A stretch of DNA of 60,000 nt from Adiantum capillus-veneris (GCA_014529385.2 CM043955.1:149127640-149187639); one strand, 5' to 3'. Shown: positions 1-12,233, counted from the first letter of the stretch. Notes: generated by a model from the sequence alone, not told the origin. Numbers and translations are program-made.

Positions 1-567
1 AGAGTGAGTTGAAACTGTGTGAAACGCAAAATTTAATCAAATGTTAAGTACCACCATTTTGTTTTTTTAAAAAAACATTGATTTGTGGTTGTGTTTCTTA
101 CCTAGTGGAAAGGAGGCAAGTGGTTTGAGTGGCCGAATCGAAACTAGGTGGCTACCCTCGCTTTGCCCAATAGAAATGGATATGGTTCGCTCGGGACCCC
201 GGGATCTCGAAGCCTAGGAAGGACTAGATCTCCGTGACTCCAAGTGACGTTCGGAGTCACCCTGCTTATATTCTGACCCGCCACCTTGGTGCTCGCTCCT
301 TTCACTCTAAAACTCCTCGAAGAACTTCAAAAAATTACGAATGACTGGTCATTCTCTCTTCTTGACTTGTTTAGGTATGTCCACTGCAGTTTTGGGCTTT
401 GACATTCCTTGGTCTTGATAGGGAAAATGGCGTCGGTGGGAGACTGATTGATGGTGACACTTCCTCTTTTGCCCTTTTCCTTAACCTTCTTGTGCAATGT
501 TGCAAGTCCAAAAAAAAACTGAGGACACTATAGAAAACCAAACACATTAGTTGAACAAGAAAAAAAT

Positions 568-750
568 TACTTATCGTTGTATGCTTCAGCTTCGTCTTCG
601 AGAAACTCGCCATCCACATAGTCCAAAAACCGTGGGAAGTCTCTCTACGTTTCCTTACCGTGGAGCTTCTATATTCAATCGTCGAGATAGAGACCGCTCT
701 CCTCTCTCTCAGAATCCACCCATGCGTCTCTGGGATGCTCGGGGTATGGA
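568..750 (-). other. Possible second exon-like fragment
   Basis: On the minus strand an acceptor-like TCTTTGCAG lies just before position 750. One downstream frame has a protein-like acidic end (DYVDGEFLEDEAEAYND) closing at a TAA near 568, interrupted by three stops. It lies downstream of the 1040-1328 fragment on the same strand, so the two may come from the same gene. Function unknown. Confidence 0.25.
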
Positions 751-1039
751 CTGCAAAGACCTATCTTAAGGGTGCCCAACCACCATCTACAAATAACAAG
801 AGGAATAATAACTCCATGATTCAAAACACACAATTTTAATATTACATCCTAATAAAATTGTATAGTTCAATACCTGTATACCAAGGATCAGACAATACAT
901 GTGAAATGCAGCTTCTCCGGTGTGCTGTGTGTGGCACGTATGGCTTGCTTCCATTTACCATTTTTTAACAATTCACCATTTGATAGTTTTAATAAATTAA
1001 GGAGAACAAACGGTGCTTTCAAAAGCAGATAGTACTTAC

Positions 1040-1328
1040 TCTGCATGACTAATGTGTGCCCGTGCATTTTTGGAGACTCTGAAGGGGTCATTTTGCAACC
1101 CTTCTCTCCCCAACCCACAAATAAGATGCATTTTCAAAAAAAATATGTGTCATTCTCAGGATTAGCTATGACGGCTATCGCTAGTTCCTTGCACACAAAA
1201 AAGTTCTTGGTCTCTTTCATAGGCAAATCATAGCTTGCTTTGTAATCATCTTCATGCATGTGGTACTTTCCACTCTGCTTGACTGGCAAATTTTGTGTTT
1301 CTGGCCGATACATTGCATCGAATGCTTT
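1040..1328 (-). pseudogene. Exon-like fragment of an unidentified host gene
   Basis: Read on the minus strand, a pyrimidine-containing tract ending in TTGCAG precedes position 1328 and a donor-like A/GTAAGT follows position 1040. Between them one frame gives a protein-like stretch starting KAFDAMYRPETQNL and ending near HGHTLVMQ, broken by a single TGA near 1131. The composition (HEDDYKASYDLPMKET) does not look like a retroelement domain I know. I do not recognise the family. It could be one exon of a gene carried here as a fragment, or chance; the splice signals and the single stop favour a decayed exon. Confidence 0.35.
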
Positions 1329-1383
1329 CTGCAATACCAATCACCAAAACAAAGTAATTTCCAAGAAAAACCCCATGTACTTA

Positions 1384-2047
1384 TGTATTGGAATATGAGT
1401 ATGACATGGATATTTGCGGAATTTAAATAACCATAGTGAAAATTTCCTTTAAGAGGGTTCTTTAAGGAGCATAAGAAGAGTATTTGATTAAAAGTAGAAA
1501 AATTAACATTACACCTAATTAGCTTGGCATGAACAATATTTGTAAAAGAGACAGAGAAAAGATTAGATAAATTGACAGCAGTTGAGGACCGGATTTACTT
1601 GGAGCCGATCCCCCCTCCAAAAGGCTTTTGTATTATAGATTCTCCCATGTAGAGAGACTTGGTACAATACAAGATTTGTGTTCCTTGAGACCTCATTGGT
1701 GCAATGAGGATGGAGAGCTTCATGCACCAAGATTATGCCCTTAACTATCTTACCAAAGCATTAACATGACCTCGGTCTTAGTCCGAAGACCTCAAACACC
1801 TTCGAAGGTGGAGAGAGCTAGCTAGGAATGAGGATGGGGAAGAGGAAGAAGAAGTAACATACGAGAAATAAATAGACTCCTCACTTGATATTACTCTTGT
1901 TGCTTAGCATAGCATAATAGCATAGTAGATGGCAAGCATGGCCCTTGGTTGGCTTTGCATTCCGTAGCCAAGAGTTGTTGGTGTAGGCTCTCAAATTCTC
2001 AAGCTTGGAAAAGGAGATGGTGTTCTTGCACAACACACTATGAGAAT

Positions 2048-2128
<81 letters not shown>

Positions 2129-2972
2129 TGAGAGAGGGTATATGGGCAAGCACACCCCCTCCTTTCTTGGGTCGACCCTCCTCTAGCTCTTCCTTGATGG
2201 TGACTGGACCTCATCAAGCCTGGCCAATCACATGCTTTGTGCATATCAAGCAATGAGGGTAGCATTAGGATAAGTTTCCTTCATACCCCTTTGAGAGAGA
2301 GGGCTTGAAACAATTAGTTAAAGAAACTAAAATCTCATTTGACCCCTTTAGAGGTCAACCGATAGTATTTAGGCACTACATGAGGGCAACATGTGTAGGT
2401 GCTTGACATGTGTCCTTGTTTCCTCTTAGGTCTTGGGCTTGCCTTGAGTGAGTGTGTGTGTTCTCTCTCATGCCCCTAGCTTTAGGGCTTGTCCCCCTTC
2501 CTGTAGGGATTATGTTGACTTTGGAACACCTCACCCCTTGAGAACCTTAGTCATGAAGCCCCTCAAGCACCTTAATCATCAAGCATGACAAGCACCTCAA
2601 GTACATTAGTTAGAAAGCACGACAAGCACCTCAAGCACCTTAGCCAACAAGCATGACAAGCACCTCAAGCTTGGGCCGGGTTCCCACCTCAAGCCCTAGC
2701 TTGCCTAAGGTCCTAGGTCTAAGGACTTTTAACACTAACCTTTGGAGGTCTTTAATGAAGATAACCCTAAGGTCTTTCAAGCTCCATTAGCTAGCATTTC
2801 TCTTTGACACACCATCTCTCATTTGGACCCATTGACTTTGGTCCCCTGTTGAGAAAGATCCATAAGCACGTGTCTATATTCTAACTCTTGTTCCCATTGA
2901 TTGTCCCACATTAAATGATCAGTTTAGGATGAGAAAATCATTTGGGTTAGTTACATATTAGATTTTATGACA
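1384..2972 (-). mobile_element. LTR of chromovirus D1 (minus strand)
   Basis: This is about 1589 bp. Read on the minus strand it starts TGTCATAAAATC at 2972 and aligns by eye with the 1593-bp LTRs of element C, though heavily diverged. Shared landmarks include a cytosine-rich GGACCGG/CCGGTCC segment near 1590 and the CACCTTCGAAGG motif near 1800. It is the 3' LTR, because decayed pol lies to its right in minus orientation. The left edge near 1384 is approximate. An internal GT/GA microsatellite has expanded at 2050-2125. Confidence 0.75.
2050..2125. repeat. GT/GA compound microsatellite
   Basis: About 40 bp of TG dinucleotides run directly into about 35 bp of GA dinucleotides inside the D1 LTR. 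Element C has only a short CA run at the matching LTR position, so this is a local expansion. Confidence 0.95.
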
Positions 2973-3333
2973 TTGCTTCTCTCTTGAAATCATAGTCGTT
3001 CTCGACTATGAGGTAGAGGAGATAAAGCCTTAGTCACTAGTCTATGTTTCTTAGCGGGTAGAGGATCCCTTTTTACCCTACGACATCTTTCCAGAATGGA
3101 TGACTAATCCATCTGGTACTTGGGAGACTTAGCTGTCGTAAGCATGTCTGCTCTTGAGTCCATTTCATTCTCCCAAAGAAGAGTGATAAATTTTACTTGG
3201 TGTTTGAGAGACTTCGTCATCACAAACATGATTCTAAGCATGCATACTACTTAAATTTTGTGCACAATTTAAAAAAATACCTAGTCTTATAAGACAAAAA
3301 AATTGATCATTTAAAAGAAACATTTACATTTTC
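2973..3333 (-). other. D1 3' untranslated region with hairpin and polypurine tract
   Basis: Between the LTR edge at 2972 and the D1 stop codon there is no gene. On the minus strand a purine-rich AAGAGAGAAG lies directly before the LTR, and 2991-3010 form an inverted repeat with CATAGTCG arms and a TTCT loop, the same hairpin found in C, D2 and D3. The purine tract is the expected plus-strand priming site. Confidence 0.7.
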
Positions 3334-5381
3334 TTACTCTAGTGTAGCATCGTAAGCATTGACAAGGTTCATACTATCCTTAAGCTGTGTTCCTTGCATC
3401 CATCTAGCATCTTTAAAAGGATAATTTTTTAAATTTAATAAGATATCGTCGATTAATCTTACCATGCCATAGTACCTTGTCCTCATGTTGAAGGATAGCT
3501 TTGGGTTGTAGCACCTCTTCTTGATCTTCGATCTCTAGGGGGTCGTCAATAATTGGGTTTGATGGTGGCTCTCCTTTGTAAGGCTTAAGTAGGCTCACAT
3601 GGAAATCATTGTGAATGAGCCAATGGTTGGGCAACTTGAGTTGATAGGCCATCTCATTGACTGGTTTTAGAATTTGAAAAGGACCATAGTATCTTTTTTC
3701 TAATTAAGCATAATACTTTTTACCCGTAGGATTTTTACCCGTAGTTTACCTCAATCGAGCCTTGGGAAATTTGAGTAGGACCCAATCCTTTTCTTTGAAA
3801 GATAAGGCCCTTCTCTACTTGTCAGTGAGATAGCCTTTTCCCTTTGTTGCGAGATGGATATAGCCTCCTTAATCTTATGGAAAGATTCTTGTAGGTCTTG
3901 GCTATACTCATCTGCAAAACAGCGAAGATCTTCCCATGTTCCTTAAGTAGCAATGGACTTTTCGGTCTTCCTTCAATGATTTCGAAAGGTGCCTTCCCCA
4001 TAGTAGTATGGAGAGTGTTATTGTACGCATGCTCTACAATTGCTAGACACTTTTCCCATTGCGAGCGTTGATCTACTTCTGTAACATAAGTCTTTACTAG
4101 ATTGAGAATCGTAAGGTTAGCTATCTAACTTTGGCCATCCGTTTGTGGGTGATAGGCCGAAGAAAAATTCAACCTTGCACCTAGATTTTCAAAGAGACCT
4201 TTGCAAAAATTACTGGTCATTTTAGGATCTCTATCTGACACGATGGATGTTGTTAATCCATGGTGTTTGAAAATCTGAGGTATGAAGAGGGTTGCCATTT
4301 GGTGTGCCTTAATATTTTTTTGATAGGAATAAAGTGTGCTTGCTTGCTAAACCTATTGACTATTGTCCATATTCCCATGGATAGACTTGGGTAATCCAAA
4401 GATAAAATCCATGGATATACTCTCCCATGGTGAATTAGGGATTGGTAATGGTTGGAGTAATCCCGGTTGCTTCCCTCTATCATACTTGGTCTTTTGACAT
4501 AGCACACATTTTAAAACATACTCTTGAATGTCAACTTTCATGGTGGGCCAATAAAAATATGTCTCTACTCCTCAAAAATTAGCAAAAAGTAGGTTGAATC
4601 CCTCTATGCCCCGCATAGGGAGGAGCATGGGATTCATACATCACTTTCTCCCACGAAGAGAGTGAGTAACACATAGTTTGTTTCCGTGGAGAAGGTAACC
4701 ATCCTGCTAGGTGAATGGTTCCTCTTTCTTCCCTAACACAAGGGCTGACATTATGTCTTTAAAATCAGGGTCAATAGCATACTCATCTATCGTGGAAGAT
4801 AGATCATTGTGAGTTGCTATAGACACCAAATTTACCCTAAGTTGTCGTGATAGTGCATCAGCCACTTGATTATGCTTACCTGCAATATGAACAATATGAA
4901 AATTGAGTTGCAAAAGAAAAATTGGCTACCTCATTTGTTTGTCGGAAAGCTTGGTTTGCGTCATGAAGTACTTAAGACTTTGGTGATCCGTTTGGAAGAT
5001 GAATGGAGTCCTCAATAGATACTGCTTCCATGTATCGAGGACATGTAGGACAACTAGTAGCTTCTTTTTGTAGATGCCCAATACTTGCTCGTCAGAATTG
5101 AGTCTTCGACTCTCATATGCTATGGCATGCCCTTCTTAAAGCAAAACTGCTCCAAGCCTCAAGGCAATCTCCACAAGCATCGCATTGGACCTCAAATGGT
5201 TTTGAGAGATCTGGTAGTGTAAGTACAGGTTGAGAGGTAAGATTTTCTTTAAGCTTCTCAAAAGCACTTTGCTCTTCAGCAATCCATATGTACTTAACAT
5301 TTTTCTTGGTCAAATTATGTAGTGGTCCTGCTATTTGGGAGAATTTAGCTATGAAGCCTCTATAGTATGCAAACATGCCTC
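3334..5381 (-). pseudogene. 5'-truncated chromovirus pol (D1)
   Basis: This is the remnant of a Ty3/gypsy chromovirus polyprotein, homologous throughout to the intact product of C at 29416-34368. In order on the minus strand it has the RT end (YYRGFIAKFSQIAGPLHNLTKK), RNase H (CDACGDC, HIVHIAGKHNQVADALSRQ), integrase (DFIFGLPKSIHGN), the GPY-type segment ([19 protein letters not shown]) and a chromodomain-like end. Many frameshifts and stops break it. Everything upstream of about 5381 (Gag, protease, most of RT) is replaced by CT microsatellite. Confidence 0.9.
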
Positions 5382-5936
<555 letters not shown>

Positions 5937-6129
5937 GAGAAGTATACACCTAAATCAATTTACATCAAGATTAATGCTAACAAAAAGAGAGGCAACCAAG
6001 ATAATCAAAAAAATCTTTGCCAAAGTTCCAATTCCAACCCAATCAATATCAACTTTGCCAACTACAATACATGGTGGAAAATGTGGCACAAAATTGTACA
6101 ATTATGGAGCCTTTACTCTAAGTTTGGAT
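5937..6129. other. No feature seen
   Basis: This is AT-rich sequence between the CA tract and the SWIM gene fragment. I see no gene or repeat in it. Confidence 0.4.
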
Positions 6130-7105
6130 ATGTTCGTTCACGGCTAAGAGCATTATAGACATCTACTTTGCTTAGCATGGGTTGATGTATGAACATGTTT
6201 TCATTTTGGCTCAATCCAAGAACAATCACGAAAATGAAGTACAAGTGCTTGTAAGCCAACTAAGAATTATTCTTGGCCTCCATGTCGATGAAATCAGGGC
6301 ATGTGCAGCAAGGCCCATCCTTGATGTGCACCTCATACACCCCCACATGTTTGCCTACTGCGTGATGCTTAACCTTGAAGAATTCATGTGCTTTGCTACA
6401 ATGCATTTCTCTTCAATCACCTTAACCTTTAAACAAAGAACGAGACTAATTTTCTCAGCTGCCTCTTCTAAGAGGGAATTCCAAAATTTGACTCTTATGC
6501 TATTTCTTAGTATTGAACCAGTGCTTACCTGCTTTTGTTGAAGCGGAAGAGGAATCACCTCCACCCCTAGGAGGAGTTTGCATTGTTGTTGCACTCTCTT
6601 GATCTTTTCCAATTGTCTCCCCTTGAAATCCTTCTTCAAGCAGTACCTCAACTTCTTCATCAGCGAGATTTGTTCCTAGATTAACTAGCCAAATTGTTGC
6701 AGGAGGAGCTAGCTTTGGTTCTATATTATGATCCACCACATAGCAATGAATAACATGTTTGGGACAGAACCAAAACCACTCTCGGAGTAGCCCATTTGGA
6801 TGTTTTCTATACCCCTCAAAGGATGGTGTAGGAGCCCCTTTACTACATGCCACTATATTTTTTCCACATCTTTTTCCACCACTGGGGTTCCATTGCATAT
6901 TACATGACTATTGAGAGGGGTTCTTCTAATTGTCCACATAGCTTCATTGATCTTTTGTTCCAAAACACAAAACTTTGTCTTCTCTTTGGATTCTCACTCC
7001 CATCTGCTACCCCTATATCTTTTGTGAAAATAATCTTTCTTGGCCTTTCATGTGTTATGCAATCACGTGTTTTTGCATCAGCACTTCTCTCCACTGTTGT
7101 CATGA
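6130..7105 (-). pseudogene. Decayed SWIM-type zinc-finger protein fragment
   Basis: The minus strand carries a protein-like series across several frames. Near 7105-6900 is a stretch with [17 protein letters not shown]. Near 6898-6500 is an open stretch starting [20 protein letters not shown] and containing REWFWFCPKHVIHC. Near 6480-6360 is EEAAEKISLVLCLKVKVI. At about 6365-6190 a SWIM-like finger reads YEVHIKDGPCCTCPDF, followed about 15 residues on by YKHLYFIF. A SWIM finger is CxC...CxH; here the third cysteine appears as tyrosine. SWIM fingers bind DNA or protein in some MULE transposases and in ZSWIM/RING E3-type proteins, and the hydrophobic LYFIFVIVLGL after the finger fits the E3/ZSWIM-like kind better. 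Frameshifts and at least two stops show it is dead. It ends against the E integrase remnant. Confidence 0.55.
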
Positions 7106-7317
7106 TGCTCCCACCGGGTGTTTTTATGAAATGGGGTTTAGATTTTATGGGTCCCTTCAAGAAAATTACTCCAAGGAAGAATAGGTATATATTGATGGCC
7201 ACTTGTTATGTGACCAAATGGGTAGAAAGTAAGGCTCTTCCCGACAACACAACAAAATCCACTGCTATGTTTCTATTTGAAAATATTGTTTGTCGACTAG
7301 TGTCTTTCGACCGTTAA
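7106..7317 (+). pseudogene. Integrase core fragment of Athila-like element E
   Basis: A short frame reads [18 protein letters not shown], then [18 protein letters not shown] and FLFENIVCR. This is the start of a plant Ty3/gypsy (Athila/Tat-type) integrase catalytic core, with the first catalytic Asp in GLDF. The frame ends at 7317, before the second Asp and the Glu, and runs straight into the element's 3' tail, so most of the integrase has been deleted. The A integrase has the matching KWGIDFVG motif. Confidence 0.8.
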
Positions 7318-7621
7318 ATTAGCGACCCCAGACTTGTTTAGTTTTTTACCTTTACAACTATTTATGCGTTGGGTTATATTACAATTTAATGTTTATTACT
7401 GGCAAATGGTTTAAAATTCTGTTACCAATCAATTTGTCTGCCTATAACTGCATATGCTTTTTAATTGTATATGAGAATGCAATTACTGTTCCAATGTTGT
7501 TTGATTTTGCAGTGAGACTGAACAAGGCTAAGGACATCCATCTCAAATGCTCTTCCACCTCAATGAATGAGCTTCAACTCAATAGATTCCAAGGATAGAA
7601 TCTACATCAGAAAGGGGGACA
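7318..7621 (+). other. 3' tail and polypurine tract of element E
   Basis: This is a non-coding tail. It is closely matched, in inverted orientation, by 26898-27230 in element B, which shows that E and B share their 3' end. The polypurine tract AGAAAGGGGGACA at 7609-7621 lies directly against the LTR start at 7622 and marks E as plus-oriented. Confidence 0.85.
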
Positions 7622-7687
7622 TGTTAACCCTGACACACATTCCTGTCACCTACGATAGATGTCGTATTATTTATTTGGTAGAGTCAG
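7622..7687 (+). mobile_element. Element E 3' LTR, piece 1 of 4
   Basis: Starts TGTTAACCCTGACAC directly after the polypurine tract and matches the reverse complement of the B LTR end at 43373. The match stops at 7687, where the LTR of element A begins. The LTR resumes at 26067. Confidence 0.85.
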
Positions 7688-8599
7688 TGTTTGCGGGTCG
7701 CCGCGACGGACGTCCATAACATAGCTCTCAAGCATCAACATATTTATCAATACAAGGGAAGCGACTCGGATGAGGCATGGAAACTCACTAGGGTGTCATT
7801 CCTAATGAAGTGAACTTGAAGAGATGCAACTATTAACTCTGCAAGAAAAGAAAACGCATTACCGCCAAGTAATCTGCTTATGTCCTCCTACACAGCTCTA
7901 CAATCATCACGCCCGTTTACCATGCAAATCATATCGGAATCGCACGAAACTTGAAGGGAAGCTACACGGGATTATTAGGAACATATCCTATCATTGTGAC
8001 AGCATTCTGGAGAGGTACAATGATCGCGATCGTTCGTCCCAAAGTCAGCAAAAACAGCGAACATGCGATCCTAATGGGTGGTTTTAGGGTCCCTAAAGCC
8101 CCTCCTAGGGTCAAAACAACATTAAACACGCATATAGACACTCAAAACAGCAATTTTAGGCCTCAAACTCGTAGTTGAAAACCTACACCGAATCTTGAAT
8201 GATTACACTTGAATGGAAGAGCAAGATGAGAGGAACACGATGCAATAAACAAATCTGAATTTGGATTACCGTAGCAGCAATGGCAAAGATTACAAATTTG
8301 AACAAGAAGGAGCTCTCAAATGTACGTTGTCTTCTCAGTTTTCCATCAAAAAGATTATCTCCAAACTTACAAAAAATGACCTTTATAGATTAGGTCTTTA
8401 CAAATGGCTTGTCCGGCCATAATCTCCTAAACTTCTAACCGGCTCTCTAATATACAATTGCTCCCATAAGAATAATCATACATCCTTTGACAAATTCTCG
8501 GCTTAGAGATGCTTCCTTACAAAATAATTTTACAATGGCTTCTCAGAAAAATATGATCCTTCTCTGGAAATGGCCGCTTGTTGCTTCGTCTGCCAAACA
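7688..8599 (-). repeat. Element A 3' LTR (left)
   Basis: 912 bp with ends TGTTTG...CAAACA. Pairs with 25165-26066; I estimate several percent divergence by eye, with scattered substitutions and small indels, so A is clearly older than C and B. It contains one copy of the palindromic motif at 8015-8038. Confidence 0.9.
8015..8038. promoter_or_regulatory. Palindromic motif, LTR copy (left)
   Basis: Contains the core GATCGCGATCG flanked on the left by GTACAAT. It is one of eight copies of a motif whose consensus half-site is GTACAACGATCG followed by its reverse complement. Its place inside the LTR would let it act as a protein-binding site; function unknown. Confidence 0.5.
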
Positions 8600-8613
8600 C
8601 TCCCCCCTTCCTT
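8600..8613 (-). promoter_or_regulatory. Element A terminal polypurine tract
   Basis: Minus-strand AAGGAAGGGGGGAG abuts the LTR start TGTTTGGCAG. This is the expected plus-strand DNA priming site. The same purine string recurs internally in A (14292-14303) and in B (37426-37439). Confidence 0.85.
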
Positions 8614-8637
8614 ATCCTTGCACACCCTCGTGCATGT

Positions 8638-11600
8638 TCAGTGCTTTGGCCATTGATGTGGCTCCAACGAAGCAAGTGTCGCTGAAAAACTTCTTGTTTG
8701 CAGGACGGCTTCCAGGGCTTCTTGATGCTGTCTGAATGGATTTTCACATAACGTGTGTTGGTATGCTACGTACCTTGCCTTGAGGTCCTTCGCCATAGGA
8801 TGGAACATCCTTGAGTCAATTTCGAAGAATCCTGTGAAGGCCTCTTTGAATGTCTGCAAGTAGTGTGAGTGCAGGTACATTAGCCTGGAGTACATGGCCA
8901 TCAATATGTGTCGTGGCGGTGAATCCTGTAGATTCCAGCAGATGTCTCTATGTCCTTCCAAGAATAGATTCCACGGATGATCGTCACCTTCAATGTCTTT
9001 AAACACCTAGATGCAGGTGAAAATCATCCGGGCTATCTTTACTAGCATTTGGCACGCCAAGTCGGGGACATCCCGCAGCAATGTGACTATCGAATTCAGT
9101 GTGTTGACCATGTAGGCTACCGTAGGGGGTTGCTGCACTGTCAAGACCAGGTAATTCAGTTTTTGTGGCCTTGACCCTTTCCATGTGGTGAAGTCTTTCC
9201 ATGTGCATCTTCTAGGGACTGGGCAGAAAGTGGGATCTATTTGTATATGTTGAGGAGCGTTGTGGTAATTTGTTAGATCCTGTGGCCGTTTGTCCAACCA
9301 CTTCTGCCTCCACTTGGGGTGGTCATCGACAAGCATCTGAGCTTCTTCCGATGTTAGTGCAATGCCTTTGTAACCCCTATCTTTGTTTTGTGGAAAGGCT
9401 GGCCGCATCTTTTCTTTCCACAAAATTGCTTCATGGCATAGCAGAGGAAACGGGAGGTACTCATGGCCAAATCCTTCTACCTGCTCTTCTGGTTGTAAGT
9501 ATGCCAGGGTTACCGACTCCATTATCTTATTTTCATAGAGCATGTACTCCTTTGCTGGCCCCACTGGCATGTCCTGAATGCTCTCATTGAGCTCATCTCT
9601 AATATCCAGATCTGGCCCTTCAAATCCATGCTCCTGTTGCCCTTGGTGTGATGTTCCAGGCAAATCTGGCACTTGTTGTCTGGGCAGTAGTTGTGGTTCA
9701 CTCTGGGCTTTGTCTACTTTGATTTGTTGTTGAAAAAACAGATCTTTTTTTTCCTTTAGCAGCTTGTCACCGATCTGCTTCTGAGTCTGTAATTCGGCAC
9801 TTGTTTGGGCTAATTGTTGCTCCAGTTCTTTTACCTTTAGCTCATTTGCCGCCGTCTGGGCCACCATTCTTGATACGAGCAGCTGTCTTTGAAGCTTTTC
9901 TTGCTCTAGCTCCGCTTTTAGTGCCGCTATAGTGTTCACTGCTGTGGCATCATCAGATGTGGAGACCAATGCCCGAGCAGGTTCCTGATTCGCCATCAAA
10001 GTTGTCAGAGTGCCTTTCACAGTATTGTATGAACTACTAAGTCTCTGAAATCTTGCGCTCTCATAAGCAAGATGCTCCGTTACTTTCTGTACTCTTGCCG
10101 ACAACTCTTGGCACTCCTTTTCTTTGGTGGTCAAGTCTGTCCTGACATCCACCAATTCTTTGATCAGAGACTGAGCCTGCTGCCGCTCAAGGTCTCTTTC
10201 CTCCGTTGTGCGTTCTAGTTGCACCTTCAGGCTTTCTAACTACTCTTGCCCAGATGCTTGCTTTTGTTGGGCCTCCTGTACCTGCCTTTCCTTTTCACTC
10301 AGCACCACGTGTTGACACTGGAATTTTCGTTCTAATTCCCTTAGAGTTTTCTTGTAATCAAAACCAACCACTGCCTGGCAGGCTTCGTGGTACCCGATTG
10401 CTTCTGTAGGAGGTATAAACTCCTTTTGCGAGGTTGAAGGGGGAGGAGTTGGCTGTTTTTTGTTCGATGGAGAAGGGGGAGGAGGAGGAGATTTTGGCGA
10501 GGGAGGAGGTGATTTGGGCGAGGGAGGAGGTGGGCTTGATTCTTCTCGTCATGCCTCTTTTTTGAAGTCTCTTTCCCTTGTTGCAAAGCAGATGCTTCCA
10601 CTTTTCTTTTCTTTAAAATCCTGATGATTCTTTGGCGAGTGAGATCCGCCGCCCGTCGCGCTTCCAGATTCCTCTCTCTTTGGATGTTCTTTAGTTGCTC
10701 TCCCTGGTTTGTTTCATCAGCCGCGTCTTTCTCTTTCGTTCCTTCAGTGGACTGTGAAGAGATGTCTACTTCCACAACCTTTTTCTCTGTTTCTAACCTT
10801 TGCTTCTCCGCGCGTATGCGAGTTGCATTATCTATTCTTTCTTGCCTTTCCCTTTCAAATCTTCTTTTTTGTGCCTGTTGTGTTGCAGCCGCTCTAGCCT
10901 GTCTGTCAGCCCTTAACTTGGTTCTTCTTTCCTCGACTCTTTGTTGAGCTTCCGCATATGCTTTTTGCAGGTCCGACTGCGGTACTGCACTTCTCTCCCC
11001 TCTTTCTCTCTCGAGAGGCTTTGTGGAGTCTTCCTCCTCGCTTTCTTCAAACTCTGATGGCCCTTTGTCTTTCGACTCTTGAGATTTTCCTTCATCATCT
11101 GTCTCCGTTTTTTCTTCATCGCTCGAGATTTTGTTGGTGGCTTTTGCTGAGTGCGATGATGTCGCGCCAGGGGTCGTCCTTACGGAATGAGCAACCAATT
11201 TTTCTATCTGTATCAGGGTAGTTTGAGAACTGGCAGTTGGAAAATCTTCAATCATTCCCAAAGCCTGGTATGCTATTCTGGTTAGCATCGGCCCTACGTT
11301 CATGTAGCTTTTGTTTTTTGCCGAGCTTTTCAAATTTGCTTCAATCAAGTTGTCCAAAATGTAAGAACCGTAGTAGCAGCGAATGGTTCTATTTTCGGCC
11401 GTCGCTAGAGCCATGACAACGGCAATGTGTAGGATTGGCTCAGTGTAGCGAGGAGGCTTTTGTACTCTGAAATGCTGAGAGATCAATCTCATTGGCAATT
11501 CCAGCTCTCCGTATATCATGTCACTCTATTTGTATTTGTTTCCCTTTGCTTTAACAAATGCCTTCTCATTATCCAGTGACTTTGTCTTCGCCAGCAAATC

Positions 11601-12017
11601 GTGTTGCCCTGGGAGGAAATGCAAGGCTTCGTTGATGATTTCTTTCGTGATCTTTACTTTCACCTTCAATCCATCCTTGTCCGTGAGCATTGCCTGCCCA
11701 TCATATTGTATCGAGCTCATGAGCTCGTGGGCCCTCATGTAATCTGTTCCCCATGGCTGTAATCTGAAAAATTGCTCCAAGTGCACAGCTCGCACTGCCT
11801 CTATTACCTCCGGCCTTCGGTGTAGGTTCCATATCTCTCGTGGCATGATAGTTGTCTTTACCAAGTCACCGTCAGCATCCTTAAACTTCAAGATAAATAT
11901 GTGGGCAGGGATTTGAGCACGTATTTCATCCGAGATGTGAGCCTTTTCATTTGTAGCGAGCTCCTCCACTTCATATGGTGCTGCTGTCCATTGCCTTTCT
12001 TTCTTTTGGAGAGGCAT
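8638..12017 (-). pseudogene. Element A post-pol ORF: coiled-coil, proline-rich protein
   Basis: About 1100 codons on the minus strand in what was one ORF, now broken by TAG codons near 11525 and 9007, one near 10232, and a frameshift near 10550. In order: a globular N-part (12017 to about 11230; motifs ITKEIINEALHFLPG and MALATAENRTIRCYYGSY), an acidic Glu/Ser segment (about 11130-11000), a highly charged coiled coil (about 10980-10600), a proline run of PSPKSPPPPSPK type (about 10535-10440), a second coiled coil with LKVQLERTTEERD and many Gln/Leu (about 10370-9720), and a globular C-part rich in Trp (about 9620-8638). No signal peptide or membrane helix is evident, so it is not a clear envelope. 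The N-part recalls the plant-transposon-protein domain in Athila-type elements, an impression only. It lies just before the terminal polypurine tract, the env-like position. Confidence 0.7.
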
Positions 12018-12209
12018 TCTGTGTCAGGAGAATCACAAGCTGTCAGGATTTTCCCTTCGCAATCAATCGCATTTAGACTTTTAGTAAAAAACAGTTCAAA
12101 AGTTCAAAAAACATTTAGACTTTCATCCATTCTTGTCCATATTTCACCAGTGGGACTAGGAAGACTAGAGCTATGGCTGATTAAAATCTGAGACAATTCT
12201 GGAGCTGAG

Positions 12210-12233
12210 GTACACCGATCGCGATCGTTGTAC
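12210..12233. repeat. Palindromic motif, spacer copy 1
   Basis: Near-perfect 24-bp palindrome: GTACACCGATCG then CGATCGTTGTAC, with one mismatched position pair. Followed by AGAGGCCAAAATTAG, a flank shared with copy 3. Confidence 0.85.

Larger units (their letters stand above)
1..1383. other. Unassigned flank with exon-like fragments
   Basis: This is sequence of mixed composition outside the recognisable retroelements; it ends where the D1 LTR begins. No intact ORF is present. On the minus strand there are protein-like stretches bounded by good splice-site motifs (listed separately). I see nothing recognisable in about 1-540. Confidence 0.4.

Noticed and set aside
8638-12017. Element A post-pol ORF as a retroviral envelope
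   Set aside because: Env-like position, but no signal peptide, membrane helix or furin-like pattern; coiled-coil content alone is not enough.
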